DNA from: Embleya sp040629175
GTDB taxonomy: Bacteria > Actinomycetota > Actinomycetes > Streptomycetales > Streptomycetaceae
Reading direction: 5' to 3'
Assembly (NCBI RefSeq): GCF_040629175.1
Contig: NZ_JBEXUX010000005.1
Coordinates: forward strand, 1-64,000
Length of the DNA: 64,000 bases
The translations under genes were made by a program, and so were the position numbers. The notes under the pieces were generated by a model, which did no database searches, was not told the origin of the DNA, and worked only from the letters and a program-made list of their open reading frames with translations. Positions 30,543-39,297 of the stretch are shown here, piece by piece. The stretch's first letter is position 1; every line of letters begins with the position of its first letter.

Positions 30543-31889
30543 TCACCCGCCCGCGTATGCCTTGGCGGCGTCCGCTTCGAGCTTGCTCTGCGCCCCGGCC
30601 ACGTCCGAGGGGTTGCGCAGGAAGTCCTGGAGGTCGCGCCATTCGCCCTCACCCTTGGTGCCGCCGAACGCGGCCGGTGCCTGGTCGGAGAGGTCGAAGC
30701 GGAAGTCGTCGCCCGCGCCGATCAGGTTCTTGGCGATCCCGCGCGTGGTGTCGTCGCGATAGGCGGCGAGGTCCAGGTTCTTGTTCGGTGAGAGGTAACC
30801 ACCCTGCTGTGCCCACACCTTGGCGGCGTCCGGCGAGGCCAGGTACTTGAGCAACGCCTGCGCGCCGGGGGAGTCCTTCATCGCCACGGCCACGTCGCCG
30901 CCGGTGACCACCGGCGCCTTGCCGGTGCCGACCGCCGGGAACCCGAAGAACTTCGCGTCGGTGCCGATCTTGGCCTTGGTGTCCTTGATGATGTTGGTGC
31001 CGATGAAGTCGCCGCCGGAGATCATCCCCGCCTTCGGCGGGTCGCCGAACACCTGGGGCACCGAGGCCGGGAACTCGGTCTGGAGCACACCGCCGCTGCC
31101 GCCGGGGAACCAGTCGCCCTTGCCGAAGACCTGGGCCAGGGTCTCCAGGGCGGTCTTGACCGAGGGGTCGGTCCACGGGATCTTGTGCTGGGCCAACTGG
31201 TCGTACTTCTCCGGGCCGGCCTGGCTCAGGTAGATGTTCTCGAACCAGTCGGTGAGCACCCACCCGTCGGCGCCGCCGATGGCGAACGGCGGGGTGCCGG
31301 AGTCGGAGATCAGGCCCGCGTTCTTGAGCAGGTCCTCCCAGGATTTGGCCTCGGTCGCGCCCGCGTTCTCGTAGACCTTGGCGTTGTACCAGACCAGCGA
31401 CTTGTTGGCGCCCTTGTAGTAGACGCCGTAGAGCTTGTCCTGGTACGAGCCGAGCTTTTGCCACTGGCTCGAGAAGTTGGCCTGCACGGCCTGCTGCACG
31501 TCGGCCGACAGTGGCTTGATCCAGCCCTTTTGGGCGAACTGTTGGAGTACGCCCGGCTGGGCCAGGAACGCCACGTCCGGCGGCGCGTTGCCCTCGACCC
31601 GTTGGCCGAGGAAGGTGGAGGCGCTGTCGCCGGTGGGAATGAACTCGGTCTTGGCTCCGGTGCGCTTCTCGAAGTCGGCGAGCACCTTCTTGAACGCCGC
31701 CTGCTCGTCACCGGTCCACACCGCGGCCACGCTCACCGTGGTCCCGTCGAGCCGGGGTACGGCCGGCGCGCCGCTCCCGCTCGGCGTCGAGTCGCCCTTC
31801 TTGCCCTTGTCGTCACCGTCGTCGCTACAGGCCGCGAGACCCATGGCGAGCATCGAGGCGACCGCCAAGGCGCCCACGAACCGCTTCAC
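30543..31889 (-). CDS. sugar ABC transporter substrate-binding lipoprotein
   Basis: 448 residues from a GTG with GGAGGA upstream, overlapping the ATPase stop by 4 bases. A signal peptide with lipobox (LAAC, Cys about 21) is followed by a short acidic linker and an extracellular solute-binding family 1 fold: VSVAAVWTGDEQAAFKKVLADFEK, PPDVAFLAQPGVLQQFA and GGDVAVAMKDSPGAQALLKYL. Family-1 proteins bind mono- or oligosaccharides. The specific sugar cannot be told, although this organisation with a long MalF-type permease may suggest an alpha-glucoside system. Confidence 0.93.
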   Translation of the reverse strand: MKRFVGALAVASMLAMGLAACSDDGDDKGKKGDSTPSGSGAPAVPRLDGTTVSVAAVWTGDEQAAFKKVLADFEKRTGAKTEFIPTGDSASTFLGQRVEGNAPPDVAFLAQPGVLQQFAQKGWIKPLSADVQQAVQANFSSQWQKLGSYQDKLYGVYYKGANKSLVWYNAKVYENAGATEAKSWEDLLKNAGLISDSGTPPFAIGGADGWVLTDWFENIYLSQAGPEKYDQLAQHKIPWTDPSVKTALETLAQVFGKGDWFPGGSGGVLQTEFPASVPQVFGDPPKAGMISGGDFIGTNIIKDTKAKIGTDAKFFGFPAVGTGKAPVVTGGDVAVAMKDSPGAQALLKYLASPDAAKVWAQQGGYLSPNKNLDLAAYRDDTTRGIAKNLIGAGDDFRFDLSDQAPAAFGGTKGEGEWRDLQDFLRNPSDVAGAQSKLEADAAKAYAGG

Positions 31890-33097
31890 GCATCCTCCGT
31901 TATGGACAGACCCGTTTCCGGGTCGAAGAAGTGCAGCCGATCGGTTGCCACCCGCATCACCACGTCGGCGCCCTCGCGCGCCCGGGTCCGCGGCCCGAAG
32001 CGGGCCACCAACTCGGAATGCGCCGCGTCGGCGTCCGGCACCGTGTCCTCCGCGCCCACGTCGCGCGCCAGTTCCTGGACGTCCTCGGTGACCGCCGGAG
32101 GCGCGTCCAGGCGCATGTGTACGAGCACCTCCGAGCCCATCGCCTCGACCAGGTCGGCCTCGGCGCGCAGGACGGCGCCCTCGACGGGCTCGGCGCCCTC
32201 CAGGGCGGTGTCGTGCAGATCCTCGGGACGGATCCCGACGATCAGCGAACGCTCCCGGTAGCCGGCCAACGCCGGGCGCGCGGCGAGCACGTCGGGGTGC
32301 ACGGTCAGTCGTTGGCTGCCGATGTCCACGGTGGCCCCGCCCGCGTCGTCGTGGTGCAGGGTGCCGGTCATCAGGTTCATCGCGGGCGAGCCGATGAAGC
32401 CGGCCACGAACAGGTTGACCGGGTGGTCGTACAACTCCTGCGGTGGGGCGACCTGTTGCAGAACGCCCTTCTTCATCACCGCGACCCGATCGCCGAGGGT
32501 CATCGCCTCTGTCTGATCGTGCGTCACATACAGCGTGGTGACCCCGAGTTCGCGGGTCAGCCGGGCGATCTGGGCGCGCATCTGCACGCGTAGCTTCGCG
32601 TCGAGATTGGACAGCGGTTCGTCCATCAGGAACGCCCGCGGCTCGCGCACGATGGCCCGACCCATCGCCACCCGCTGACGTTGGCCGCCGGAGAGTTGCC
32701 GCGGTTTTCGGCCCAGATGTTCCTCCAGGCCCAGGGTCCGCGCCGCGTCGCCGACCCGTCGGCGGATCTCGTCCTTGGGCAACTTCCGCAATCGCAAACC
32801 GAATCCGATGTTGTCCCGGACATTGAGATGCGGATACAGCGCGTAGCTCTGGAACACCATCGCCACGTCCCGATCGCGGGAGGGGACGTGGTTGACGACT
32901 CGGTCGCCGATGCTGATCGTGCCCTCGCTGATCTCCTCCAGGCCGGCGACCATCCGCAGCGCGGTGGTCTTCCCGCATCCGGAGGGACCGACCAGGACCA
33001 GGAACTCCCCGTCGGCGACCGTCAGATCGAGCGAGGTGACCGCCCGTGTGCCATCCGTGTAAAGCTTTCCGACTCCAGCAAGAACCACTTCCGCCAC
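31886..33097 (-). CDS. sugar ABC transporter ATPase (MsmX/UgpC type)
   Basis: 403 residues from GTG 33097, which has GGGGGAA upstream; the longer in-frame start lacks an RBS. Walker A is GPSGCGKTTALRM, the Q-loop is MVFQSYALYPHLNV, the signature is LSGGQRQRV and Walker B is AFLMDEPLSNLD. A C-terminal TOBE regulatory domain (about 235-390; LIVGIRPEDL) has an acidic insertion. It is the first gene of the operon. Many streptomycete sugar importers share one ATPase, MsiK, encoded elsewhere; here an ATPase travels with its transporter. Confidence 0.95.
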   Translation of the reverse strand: MAEVVLAGVGKLYTDGTRAVTSLDLTVADGEFLVLVGPSGCGKTTALRMVAGLEEISEGTISIGDRVVNHVPSRDRDVAMVFQSYALYPHLNVRDNIGFGLRLRKLPKDEIRRRVGDAARTLGLEEHLGRKPRQLSGGQRQRVAMGRAIVREPRAFLMDEPLSNLDAKLRVQMRAQIARLTRELGVTTLYVTHDQTEAMTLGDRVAVMKKGVLQQVAPPQELYDHPVNLFVAGFIGSPAMNLMTGTLHHDDAGGATVDIGSQRLTVHPDVLAARPALAGYRERSLIVGIRPEDLHDTALEGAEPVEGAVLRAEADLVEAMGSEVLVHMRLDAPPAVTEDVQELARDVGAEDTVPDADAAHSELVARFGPRTRAREGADVVMRVATDRLHFFDPETGLSITEDA

Positions 33098-33152
33098 GAA
33101 TTCCCCCGAGGGTGGACAGATCCCGCCTACCGATGTCCTGTGGTACGCCTGG

Positions 33153-33168
33153 TGTGGCGTCGACCACA
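33153..33168 (-). promoter_or_regulatory. candidate operator of the ABC importer operon
   Basis: An inverted repeat, TGTGG-cgtcga-CCACA, with GTCGAC near its centre, lies 56-71 bases upstream of the ATPase start. LacI- or ROK-type repressors often bind such sites before sugar operons, but no regulator gene is adjacent, so this is only a candidate. Confidence 0.3.
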
Positions 33169-33376
33169 ACCCCTGCCCGGAGCAACGAGCCTTATTCGTG
33201 ACTTTCGATCATCACTGCGTAATGGGGCGACGGGGGCCGGTCGCGCTCCGTATGCTGAACGGGTCGCGACTGGCGTCTGCGTGGGATCGACCACGAGGAA
33301 GCGGCAGTTCCACCGACGCGGTGTCGTCCGCCTGGGCACCCGGATCACATCGATTGTGAACCGAGCCGGAGGACGC

Positions 33377-34660
33377 ATGGACGACCACGTGCAGACGAAC
33401 GACCGTCGGGACGAACTGGACCGCACCGACCCGGAGATCGCCGCCCTGGTGCGCGCCGAGGAACTGCTCCAGCAGGACACGCTGCGCCTGATCCCGAGTG
33501 AGAACTACGTCTCCGCCGCCGTCCTGGCGGCGACCGGGACCGTGCTCACCAACAAGTACTCCGAGGGCTATCCGGGCCGGCGGTACTACGAGGGCCAGCA
33601 GAACATCGACCCGATCGAGATCATCGCCCGCGACCGGGCGCGGGCGTTGTTCGGCGTGGAGCACGCCAACGTGCAGCCGTACTCCGGCTCACCGGCCAAC
33701 CTCGCGGTCTACCTCGCCTTCGCCCGGCCCGGTGACACGGTGTTGGGCATGGCGTTGCCGATGGGCGGGCATCTCACCCACGGCTGGGGCGTGTCCGCGA
33801 CCGGCACCTGGTTTCGCGGGGTCCGCTACGGCGTACGGGCCGACACCGGGCGCACCGATCTGGACGAGGTGCGCGATCTCGCGCTGCGCGAGCGGCCCCG
33901 GATCATCTTCTGCGGCGGTACGGCGGTGCCGCGCACGGTGGACTTCGCCGGGTTCGCGGCGATCGCCCGCGAGGTGGACGCGATCCTGGTCGCGGACGTG
34001 TCGCATATCGCCGGGCTGATCGCGGGTGGGGTGCATCCCTCGCCGGTCGGGCATGTGGACGTGGTCTCCACGACCACGCACAAGACGCTGCGGGGCCCGC
34101 GTGGGGCGATGTTGATGTGCCGCGCCGAACATGCCAAGGCGATCGACAAGGCGGTCTTCCCGGGCCTGCAGGGTGGGCCGCACAACAACACCACGGCGGC
34201 CATCGCGGTGGCGCTGCGCGAGGCCGATACCGACGAATTCCGGGCCTACGCGCGGCAGGTGGTCGCGAACGCGAAGCGGCTCGGGGAGGAACTCGCGGAG
34301 CGCGGCTTCGAGTTGGTGTCGGGCGGGACGGACAACCATCTGCTGCTGGTGGATCTGACCCGGCGCGGGGTGGCCGGGAAGGTCGCGGCGAAGGCGCTGG
34401 ATCGGGCCGGGATCGTGGTCAATTACAACACCGTGCCGTTCGACACCCGGTCGCCGTTCGATCCGTCCGGGATTCGGATCGGTACGCCCGCGCTCACGTC
34501 GCGCGGGTTGCGCGAGTCGCACATGTCGCTGATCGCGGGGTGGATGGATCGCATCGTGACGGGGGCGGCGGCGGGGTCGTCGGAGGAGGAGATCGCGGTG
34601 GTTCGGGCCGAGGTGCGCTTGTTCCTGAGCGGGTTTCCGGCGCCCGGGTTGCCTGTGTAG
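33377..34660 (+). CDS. glyA: serine hydroxymethyltransferase
   Basis: 427 residues from ATG 33377 with GGAGG 4-5 bases upstream; in-frame upstream codons lack an RBS. It interconverts serine and glycine with tetrahydrofolate. Seen: IPSENYVSAAVLAATGTVLTNKY-type substrate loop near 45-70, GRRYYEGQQNID, and the PLP lysine in VVSTTTHKTLRGPRGA (Lys about 236). The segment usually reading NxSGKxY is VSATGTWFRG here, a variant. Streptomycetes often carry more than one glyA paralogue, and this may be the second. Confidence 0.93.
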   Translation: MDDHVQTNDRRDELDRTDPEIAALVRAEELLQQDTLRLIPSENYVSAAVLAATGTVLTNKYSEGYPGRRYYEGQQNIDPIEIIARDRARALFGVEHANVQPYSGSPANLAVYLAFARPGDTVLGMALPMGGHLTHGWGVSATGTWFRGVRYGVRADTGRTDLDEVRDLALRERPRIIFCGGTAVPRTVDFAGFAAIAREVDAILVADVSHIAGLIAGGVHPSPVGHVDVVSTTTHKTLRGPRGAMLMCRAEHAKAIDKAVFPGLQGGPHNNTTAAIAVALREADTDEFRAYARQVVANAKRLGEELAERGFELVSGGTDNHLLLVDLTRRGVAGKVAAKALDRAGIVVNYNTVPFDTRSPFDPSGIRIGTPALTSRGLRESHMSLIAGWMDRIVTGAAAGSSEEEIAVVRAEVRLFLSGFPAPGLPV

Positions 34661-34703
34661 TCGGTTGGGTCGGGGGAGTTCGCCCGCCCGCTGCGGTGCA
34701 CGA

Positions 34704-34731
34704 CCGCGGGGCCGCCTGGTGGGCCCCGCGG
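34704..34731. terminator. bidirectional terminator, glyA / FHA-FtsK gene
   Basis: A 10-bp perfect GC stem (34704-34713 with 34722-34731) in the gap between convergent genes, flanked by a further cccgccc/gggcggg pairing. Confidence 0.75.
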
Positions 34732-34744
34732 CCCGGTGGGCGGG

Positions 34745-37369
34745 TCAGCGGGCCTTGCGGGCGAGGTGTTCCAGGGCGGGCCACAAGGGGGTTTGCAGGG
34801 GGGTGCCGAGTTGTTCCGCCGCTCGGCGGACGGCGCCGGTGAGCAGGGCCAGGTCGGTGGGGCCCTTGCCGCCGCCCACGGGCGTGGGGCGTCGGGCCAG
34901 GCGGTTGCCCATCTCCTGCCACTCCTGGCGCACCACGGTGGGCCGCAGGGTGGCTGTGCGCGGCATCCGGCCGGTCACCCGGCCGCCCTGGAACGGGACG
35001 ACGGCGCCGTCTCGCCCGCGCACGAAGCCGCGGCCGGGATAGTCCTCGTCCACGGCCGCCGCGTCCTCGACGTCGATCAGCACCCGGGAAGCCTGCGGGT
35101 CGTCCACCCGCAGGGCGATCCGCAGCTCGGCGGCCGCGGCGGCCTCGATCTCCGGGGTGCGGGCAGGCCGGCCGGTGGTCACCAGCAGGTGCACGCCGTG
35201 CGGGCCGCCGCGGTGGGCCACGTCGGCGAGGCTCTTGACGAAGCCGGGGTACGCCTCGGCCAGCAGGTCTATGTCGTCCACCGCCACCACCAGCCGGGGC
35301 AGCGGCCGACCCGGGCCCGGTCGGTACGCCTCGAACGGGGCACCGCGCAACAGCCCCTCGCGGCGGTCCAGTTCGTCCCGCACCGCGGCGATCGCAGCGC
35401 CGGTCGCCGGGATGTCCGCGTCGGCGATGTAGCCCACCACGTGTGGCAGCTCGGAGAGCCCCTGCGGGCCGCGGACCAGCGCGATGGCCAGCTCGTCCGG
35501 CCGATTGGCCACCGCGAGCGAGCACAACACGGACGCCAACAACTCGGAGCGGCCGGAGCCGGCGGCCCCGCCGATCACCACGTGCGGACCGTCGGCGGAC
35601 AGGTCCACGGCGACCGCGCCGCGCGCGTCCGAGCCGAGCACCGCGCGCGGTGAGCGGCCCGCCTCGCGCCAGCCGGCCAACAGCTTGGCGGGGGTGAGCA
35701 GGTCCAGATTGAGCAGGTCGAGCAGCCGCACCGACTCCGGCAGCGGCGAGGTGACCCGGCGGGTGGCCTCGCGCAACGGGGCCAGGGCCCGGGCGAAGCG
35801 GTCCGCCCACGCGGACGACACCGCGTCCGCGACCACGTCCTCCACGCGCCGGGTGCCCGGCCCGATCAGGTCGATCCGGGTGCCGACCTCGCCGGTGACG
35901 TGCGCGACCGCCGAGCACTGCGCCGGCAACTCCTCGGCCCGCTCGTCCAGGCACAGCGCGTGTACGCCCGCCGCCGGTCCCTCGACCAGGAGCCGGACGA
36001 TCTCCGGGCGGGCGGCCAACCGGCCCGCGCCGTCCAGGATCACCACCGTGCGCCGGACCGGAACCCGCTCGGCGGTGTCTATGCGATCGAGCAACTCGCC
36101 CGCGCGCGCCCGCACCTGGTCCGTCCCCAGACCGACCAGGAGCCGGCAGTCCTGACCCTCGCCCGGCCGCAGGTGCGGCAGCCAGCGGGCCCAGGACCAG
36201 TCGCCGGCGGTGCCGGGATCCGCGCACAGTACGACCAGCTCCACGTCCTGCGGTCCGTGCAGTCCGGCGAGTTGAGCCACCACCGAGCGGGCCAGGCCCA
36301 GCAACCGGGGTCGGTGTCCGGTCAGGCCGAGCACGGTGTCCTTGAGCGAGACGGTGACCGGGACCGAGAACGCGGTCAGCCTGCGTTCCTCGCCGTCGGT
36401 GCCCGCGACGGTCGAGGGCTCCACCAGGGTCACCCGCGAGGGCAGGTCGCCGACCCCCAGGCGCACGCCGAGCGCCTCCGGGTGGCCGGCCGCACGTTCC
36501 CACAGCCGGCCCGCCGGCCCCGGCTCACCGGTGGCCAGCGCGTCCAACAGCAGTGTCGCCGGGTCGGGCGACTGGTCGCGGCGCCAGCGCACCTCGTCGA
36601 GCAGCGCCGAGCGGGCGGCCGCCTCGATCGTCTCGCGCTCGGTCCCGGCGACCTTGCGGCGCAGCGCGAACGGCCGGCGTCGGCCCCCGCTCTCCTCGGG
36701 CAGTTCGAAGCGGGCCCGGGCGGGCACCGGCAGTTGGGCCCGGGCGGTGCGGCGCACCTCGATGTGCCCGGTGCCGTCGGCCCGGGCGCGGGCGCCGGTG
36801 TCGTCCTCGGGGGAGCCGTAGGGCTGGGGCAGGAAGGTCTGCAGGGTGGACTCGCCGACCCGCAACAGCGAGCCCGGCGGCAACTCGACCGGTTCGCGGC
36901 CGATCGGCATCCCGTCCACGGTGGTGCCGTTGGTCGAGCCGAGATCGGCGATCCGGATCCGGCCGGGCTCTATCCACAATTCGGCGTGCAGGCGGGACAG
37001 GTCGGGATCGCCGAGGCGCACCTCGGCCTCCGGCGCGCGGCCGATCCGTACCCCGCCCTGGTGCAGCAGGTGCACACCGCCCGCGTCCGGCCCGCCGACC
37101 ACGCGCAACTGCGGGGAGCCGGCCGAGGGCGACGGCGAGCCGAGCGCGTCGACGGTGATCAGCGCGCCGTCCACCAGCGGCGGCCGACCCACGAGGGTGT
37201 CGTCGCGCAGCCGGATGTCGCCCACCCAAAAGCGTTGGCCCTCGGTCCCGGAGGCGGTTCGCAGTGCGCCCGCTATTCCCGCGAAGGTCGTCCCGGACGG
37301 CGCGGTGACGAGCACGTCGGCGCCCGGTCCGGTCCGCTGCGGGCCGTGCACGGTGAGCCGGATCTGCAT
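34745..37369 (-). CDS. FHA domain / FtsK-SpoIIIE-like ATPase protein
   Basis: 874 residues from ATG 37369. A ubiquitin-like N-terminal part (about 1-75) precedes an FHA phosphothreonine-binding domain (about 85-165; VRIGRAPEAEVRLGDPDLSR, LGSTNGTTVDG). The C-terminal half resembles the FtsK/EccC ATPase fold: GGAAGSGRSELL (about 599-610) as P-loop and VVAVDDIDLLA as Walker B. The P-loop lysine is replaced by Arg and the second Walker-B acid follows as DD-I-D, so ATP hydrolysis may be altered. It lies head-to-head with two Ser/Thr kinase genes, so its FHA domain may read their phosphorylation. Confidence 0.88.
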   Translation of the reverse strand: MQIRLTVHGPQRTGPGADVLVTAPSGTTFAGIAGALRTASGTEGQRFWVGDIRLRDDTLVGRPPLVDGALITVDALGSPSPSAGSPQLRVVGGPDAGGVHLLHQGGVRIGRAPEAEVRLGDPDLSRLHAELWIEPGRIRIADLGSTNGTTVDGMPIGREPVELPPGSLLRVGESTLQTFLPQPYGSPEDDTGARARADGTGHIEVRRTARAQLPVPARARFELPEESGGRRRPFALRRKVAGTERETIEAAARSALLDEVRWRRDQSPDPATLLLDALATGEPGPAGRLWERAAGHPEALGVRLGVGDLPSRVTLVEPSTVAGTDGEERRLTAFSVPVTVSLKDTVLGLTGHRPRLLGLARSVVAQLAGLHGPQDVELVVLCADPGTAGDWSWARWLPHLRPGEGQDCRLLVGLGTDQVRARAGELLDRIDTAERVPVRRTVVILDGAGRLAARPEIVRLLVEGPAAGVHALCLDERAEELPAQCSAVAHVTGEVGTRIDLIGPGTRRVEDVVADAVSSAWADRFARALAPLREATRRVTSPLPESVRLLDLLNLDLLTPAKLLAGWREAGRSPRAVLGSDARGAVAVDLSADGPHVVIGGAAGSGRSELLASVLCSLAVANRPDELAIALVRGPQGLSELPHVVGYIADADIPATGAAIAAVRDELDRREGLLRGAPFEAYRPGPGRPLPRLVVAVDDIDLLAEAYPGFVKSLADVAHRGGPHGVHLLVTTGRPARTPEIEAAAAAELRIALRVDDPQASRVLIDVEDAAAVDEDYPGRGFVRGRDGAVVPFQGGRVTGRMPRTATLRPTVVRQEWQEMGNRLARRPTPVGGGKGPTDLALLTGAVRRAAEQLGTPLQTPLWPALEHLARKAR

Positions 37370-37614
37370 GCGCGCCTCCCTCCTCCGAGCAGAAAACAAG
37401 AGGCATCCTCGCACCCGCGACCGTCATGTCGCCCACGGCCGGACAGACGACGGATCTTGTCCGAATTTCGACCGGAAAGGACCGGGTCGCCGGCGAATCG
37501 CCCGAACGTGATACCGATCCGAGCCACCCTCGTCACCGAGTATGGGTCGCACACGCTCCGGGCACCGGAGCCGAACCGTACCTGGGGTCGATGCGTCCCA
37601 AGCGGAGTACCACC

Positions 37615-37620
37615 TAGGGT
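37615..37620 (+). promoter_or_regulatory. candidate -10 element (TAGGGT) for first kinase gene
   Basis: TAGGGT matches the TANNNT actinobacterial -10 hexamer and lies 55 bases before the predicted kinase start. No convincing -35 was found. Confidence 0.4.
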
Positions 37621-37674
37621 GGAAGGCAACCCGGCACCACCGCCCAGGTGGCGGACAGGACAGTGGGGAGCGTC

Positions 37675-39150
37675 GTGGACCGGCCGGTCGGCAGCAAATA
37701 TCTGCTCCAGGAAACCCTGGGGCGCGGAGCCAGTGGCACCGTCTGGCGCGCGAGCGTGCGCGATTCCGGCGAGATCGTCGCGGTCAAGGTGCTGCGCGAG
37801 GAGTTGAGCACCGACCCGGACGTGGTCACCCGCTTCCTGCGCGAGCGCTCGCTGCTGCTCAACCTGCGCCACCCCAACCTGGTGCACGTGCGCGACCTCG
37901 TCGTCGAGGGCGAGACGCTCGCCCTGGTGATGGACCTGATCGACGGCCCCGATCTGCGCACCTACCTGCGCGAGAACGGCCCGTTGCCACCGGCCGCCGC
38001 CGCCTTGACGATGGCTCAGATCTGCGACGCGCTCAGCGTGACGCACGCGGACGGGGTGATACACCGGGACCTGAAACCGGCCAACATCATGCTCGCCCGC
38101 AACGGCGACTCGCTCTACCCGATGCTGACCGACTTCGGCATCGCCCGCCTCGCCGACTCGCCCGCGCTCACCCGCACCCACGAACTCGTCGGCACGCCCA
38201 GCTACGTCGCGCCCGAGACCGCCGAGGGCCGCCCGCTCACCCCGGCCGTGGACGTCTACGCGGCGGGCGTGGTGCTCTACGAACTGGTGGCCGGACACCC
38301 GCCGTTCCGGGACACCAACCCGATCGCGCTGCTGCACCACCACCTGACCGAGGTACCCACCCGCGCGGCCGGCATGCCCGACGCCTACTGGCTGATCACC
38401 GAGCGCTGCCTGGCCAAGCGACCCGAGACCCGACCGGACGCGGCGGGCCTGGGCCGCGCCCTGCGGCTGGCCGCCGACATCGTCGCCGGCGTCCGGCCCG
38501 ACGACGGCTCGCTCGCCCAGGTGCTGGCCGCGAGCGCGTTCGGCGCGCAGGCCGGGGCCGCCGACCCCACCCGCGCCCTGCCGCAGACCCAGGTCGGCTA
38601 TCCGACCCCGCCGACCACGCCGCCGCCGACCCCGCCGGGCGTACCCAACGCGACCCGGGTGATGAGCACCCAGCCGCCCGGCTATCCACAACCGCCGCAG
38701 CACTACCCGCCGCAGCCGGTCCGGGCCGAGCCGGTGCGGCAACAGGCCGGGCCGGCCGCCGCGCCGCCGCCGCTCGCCGACCCCGGACCGCCGCCCCCGC
38801 CGCCGCCGCGCTACCGACGCGAGGAGGCGCCCGAGCGCGAGCCGCGGCGCCGCGACCGCGCCGTACGCGAACCGCGCGAACCCAGGGAACGCGAGCCCGA
38901 GCCCCGCGACCGCGAACCACGCCGCCGCCGCGGCTTCCGGCTCTCCAGCATTCCGGGCGTGGGCTGCACCATCGGCTGCCTGCTGCGGCTGGTGATCCTG
39001 GGCGCGATCCTGTTCGCCGTCTACTGGTTCAGCCCGCTGCGCGACTGGGTGCACTCCGCTATCGACGGATTCGATACCGTTCGAGGCTGGTACGACAGTG
39101 TCAAGGACTTCGTCACCGGCGGCGACAACGGCGGCGACACCAAGAATTGA
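37675..39150 (+). CDS. membrane Ser/Thr protein kinase
   Basis: 491 residues from GTG 37675, which has GGGGAG 4 bases upstream; an upstream GTG (37648) would add nine residues. Kinase domain about 8-265: GRGASGTV glycine loop, VAVK (Lys38), HRDLKPAN (about 130), DFG (about 153) and a P+1 loop with GTPSYVAPE. A long Pro/Arg-rich juxtamembrane region (about 290-430) leads to one membrane helix (about 437-455; LLRLVILGAILFAVYWF). Only ~36 residues lie outside, with no PASTA domain. It is adjacent to a second kinase and to prfB, as in streptomycete core order. Confidence 0.94.
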   Translation: MDRPVGSKYLLQETLGRGASGTVWRASVRDSGEIVAVKVLREELSTDPDVVTRFLRERSLLLNLRHPNLVHVRDLVVEGETLALVMDLIDGPDLRTYLRENGPLPPAAAALTMAQICDALSVTHADGVIHRDLKPANIMLARNGDSLYPMLTDFGIARLADSPALTRTHELVGTPSYVAPETAEGRPLTPAVDVYAAGVVLYELVAGHPPFRDTNPIALLHHHLTEVPTRAAGMPDAYWLITERCLAKRPETRPDAAGLGRALRLAADIVAGVRPDDGSLAQVLAASAFGAQAGAADPTRALPQTQVGYPTPPTTPPPTPPGVPNATRVMSTQPPGYPQPPQHYPPQPVRAEPVRQQAGPAAAPPPLADPGPPPPPPPRYRREEAPEREPRRRDRAVREPREPREREPEPRDREPRRRRGFRLSSIPGVGCTIGCLLRLVILGAILFAVYWFSPLRDWVHSAIDGFDTVRGWYDSVKDFVTGGDNGGDTKN

Positions 39151-39237
39151 CGCATAGTCATCCCTATCGCCCGTGTCGAGGACGACCTCGTACACGCCGT
39201 CCCACCCGACGGTCCCCGCATCCGGGGCCCGGCCGCG

Positions 39238-39243
39238 TAGGGT
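39238..39243 (+). promoter_or_regulatory. candidate -10 element (TAGGGT) for second kinase gene
   Basis: A second TAGGGT, 55 bases before the TTG start of the next kinase. The identical hexamer and distance mirror those of the first kinase gene, hinting at related promoters. Confidence 0.4.
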
Positions 39244-39297
39244 GCGGTCGGGGAAGTCCGCTGTGAGCACCACGCTCGCTGGGTCCACGGAGCTGCT

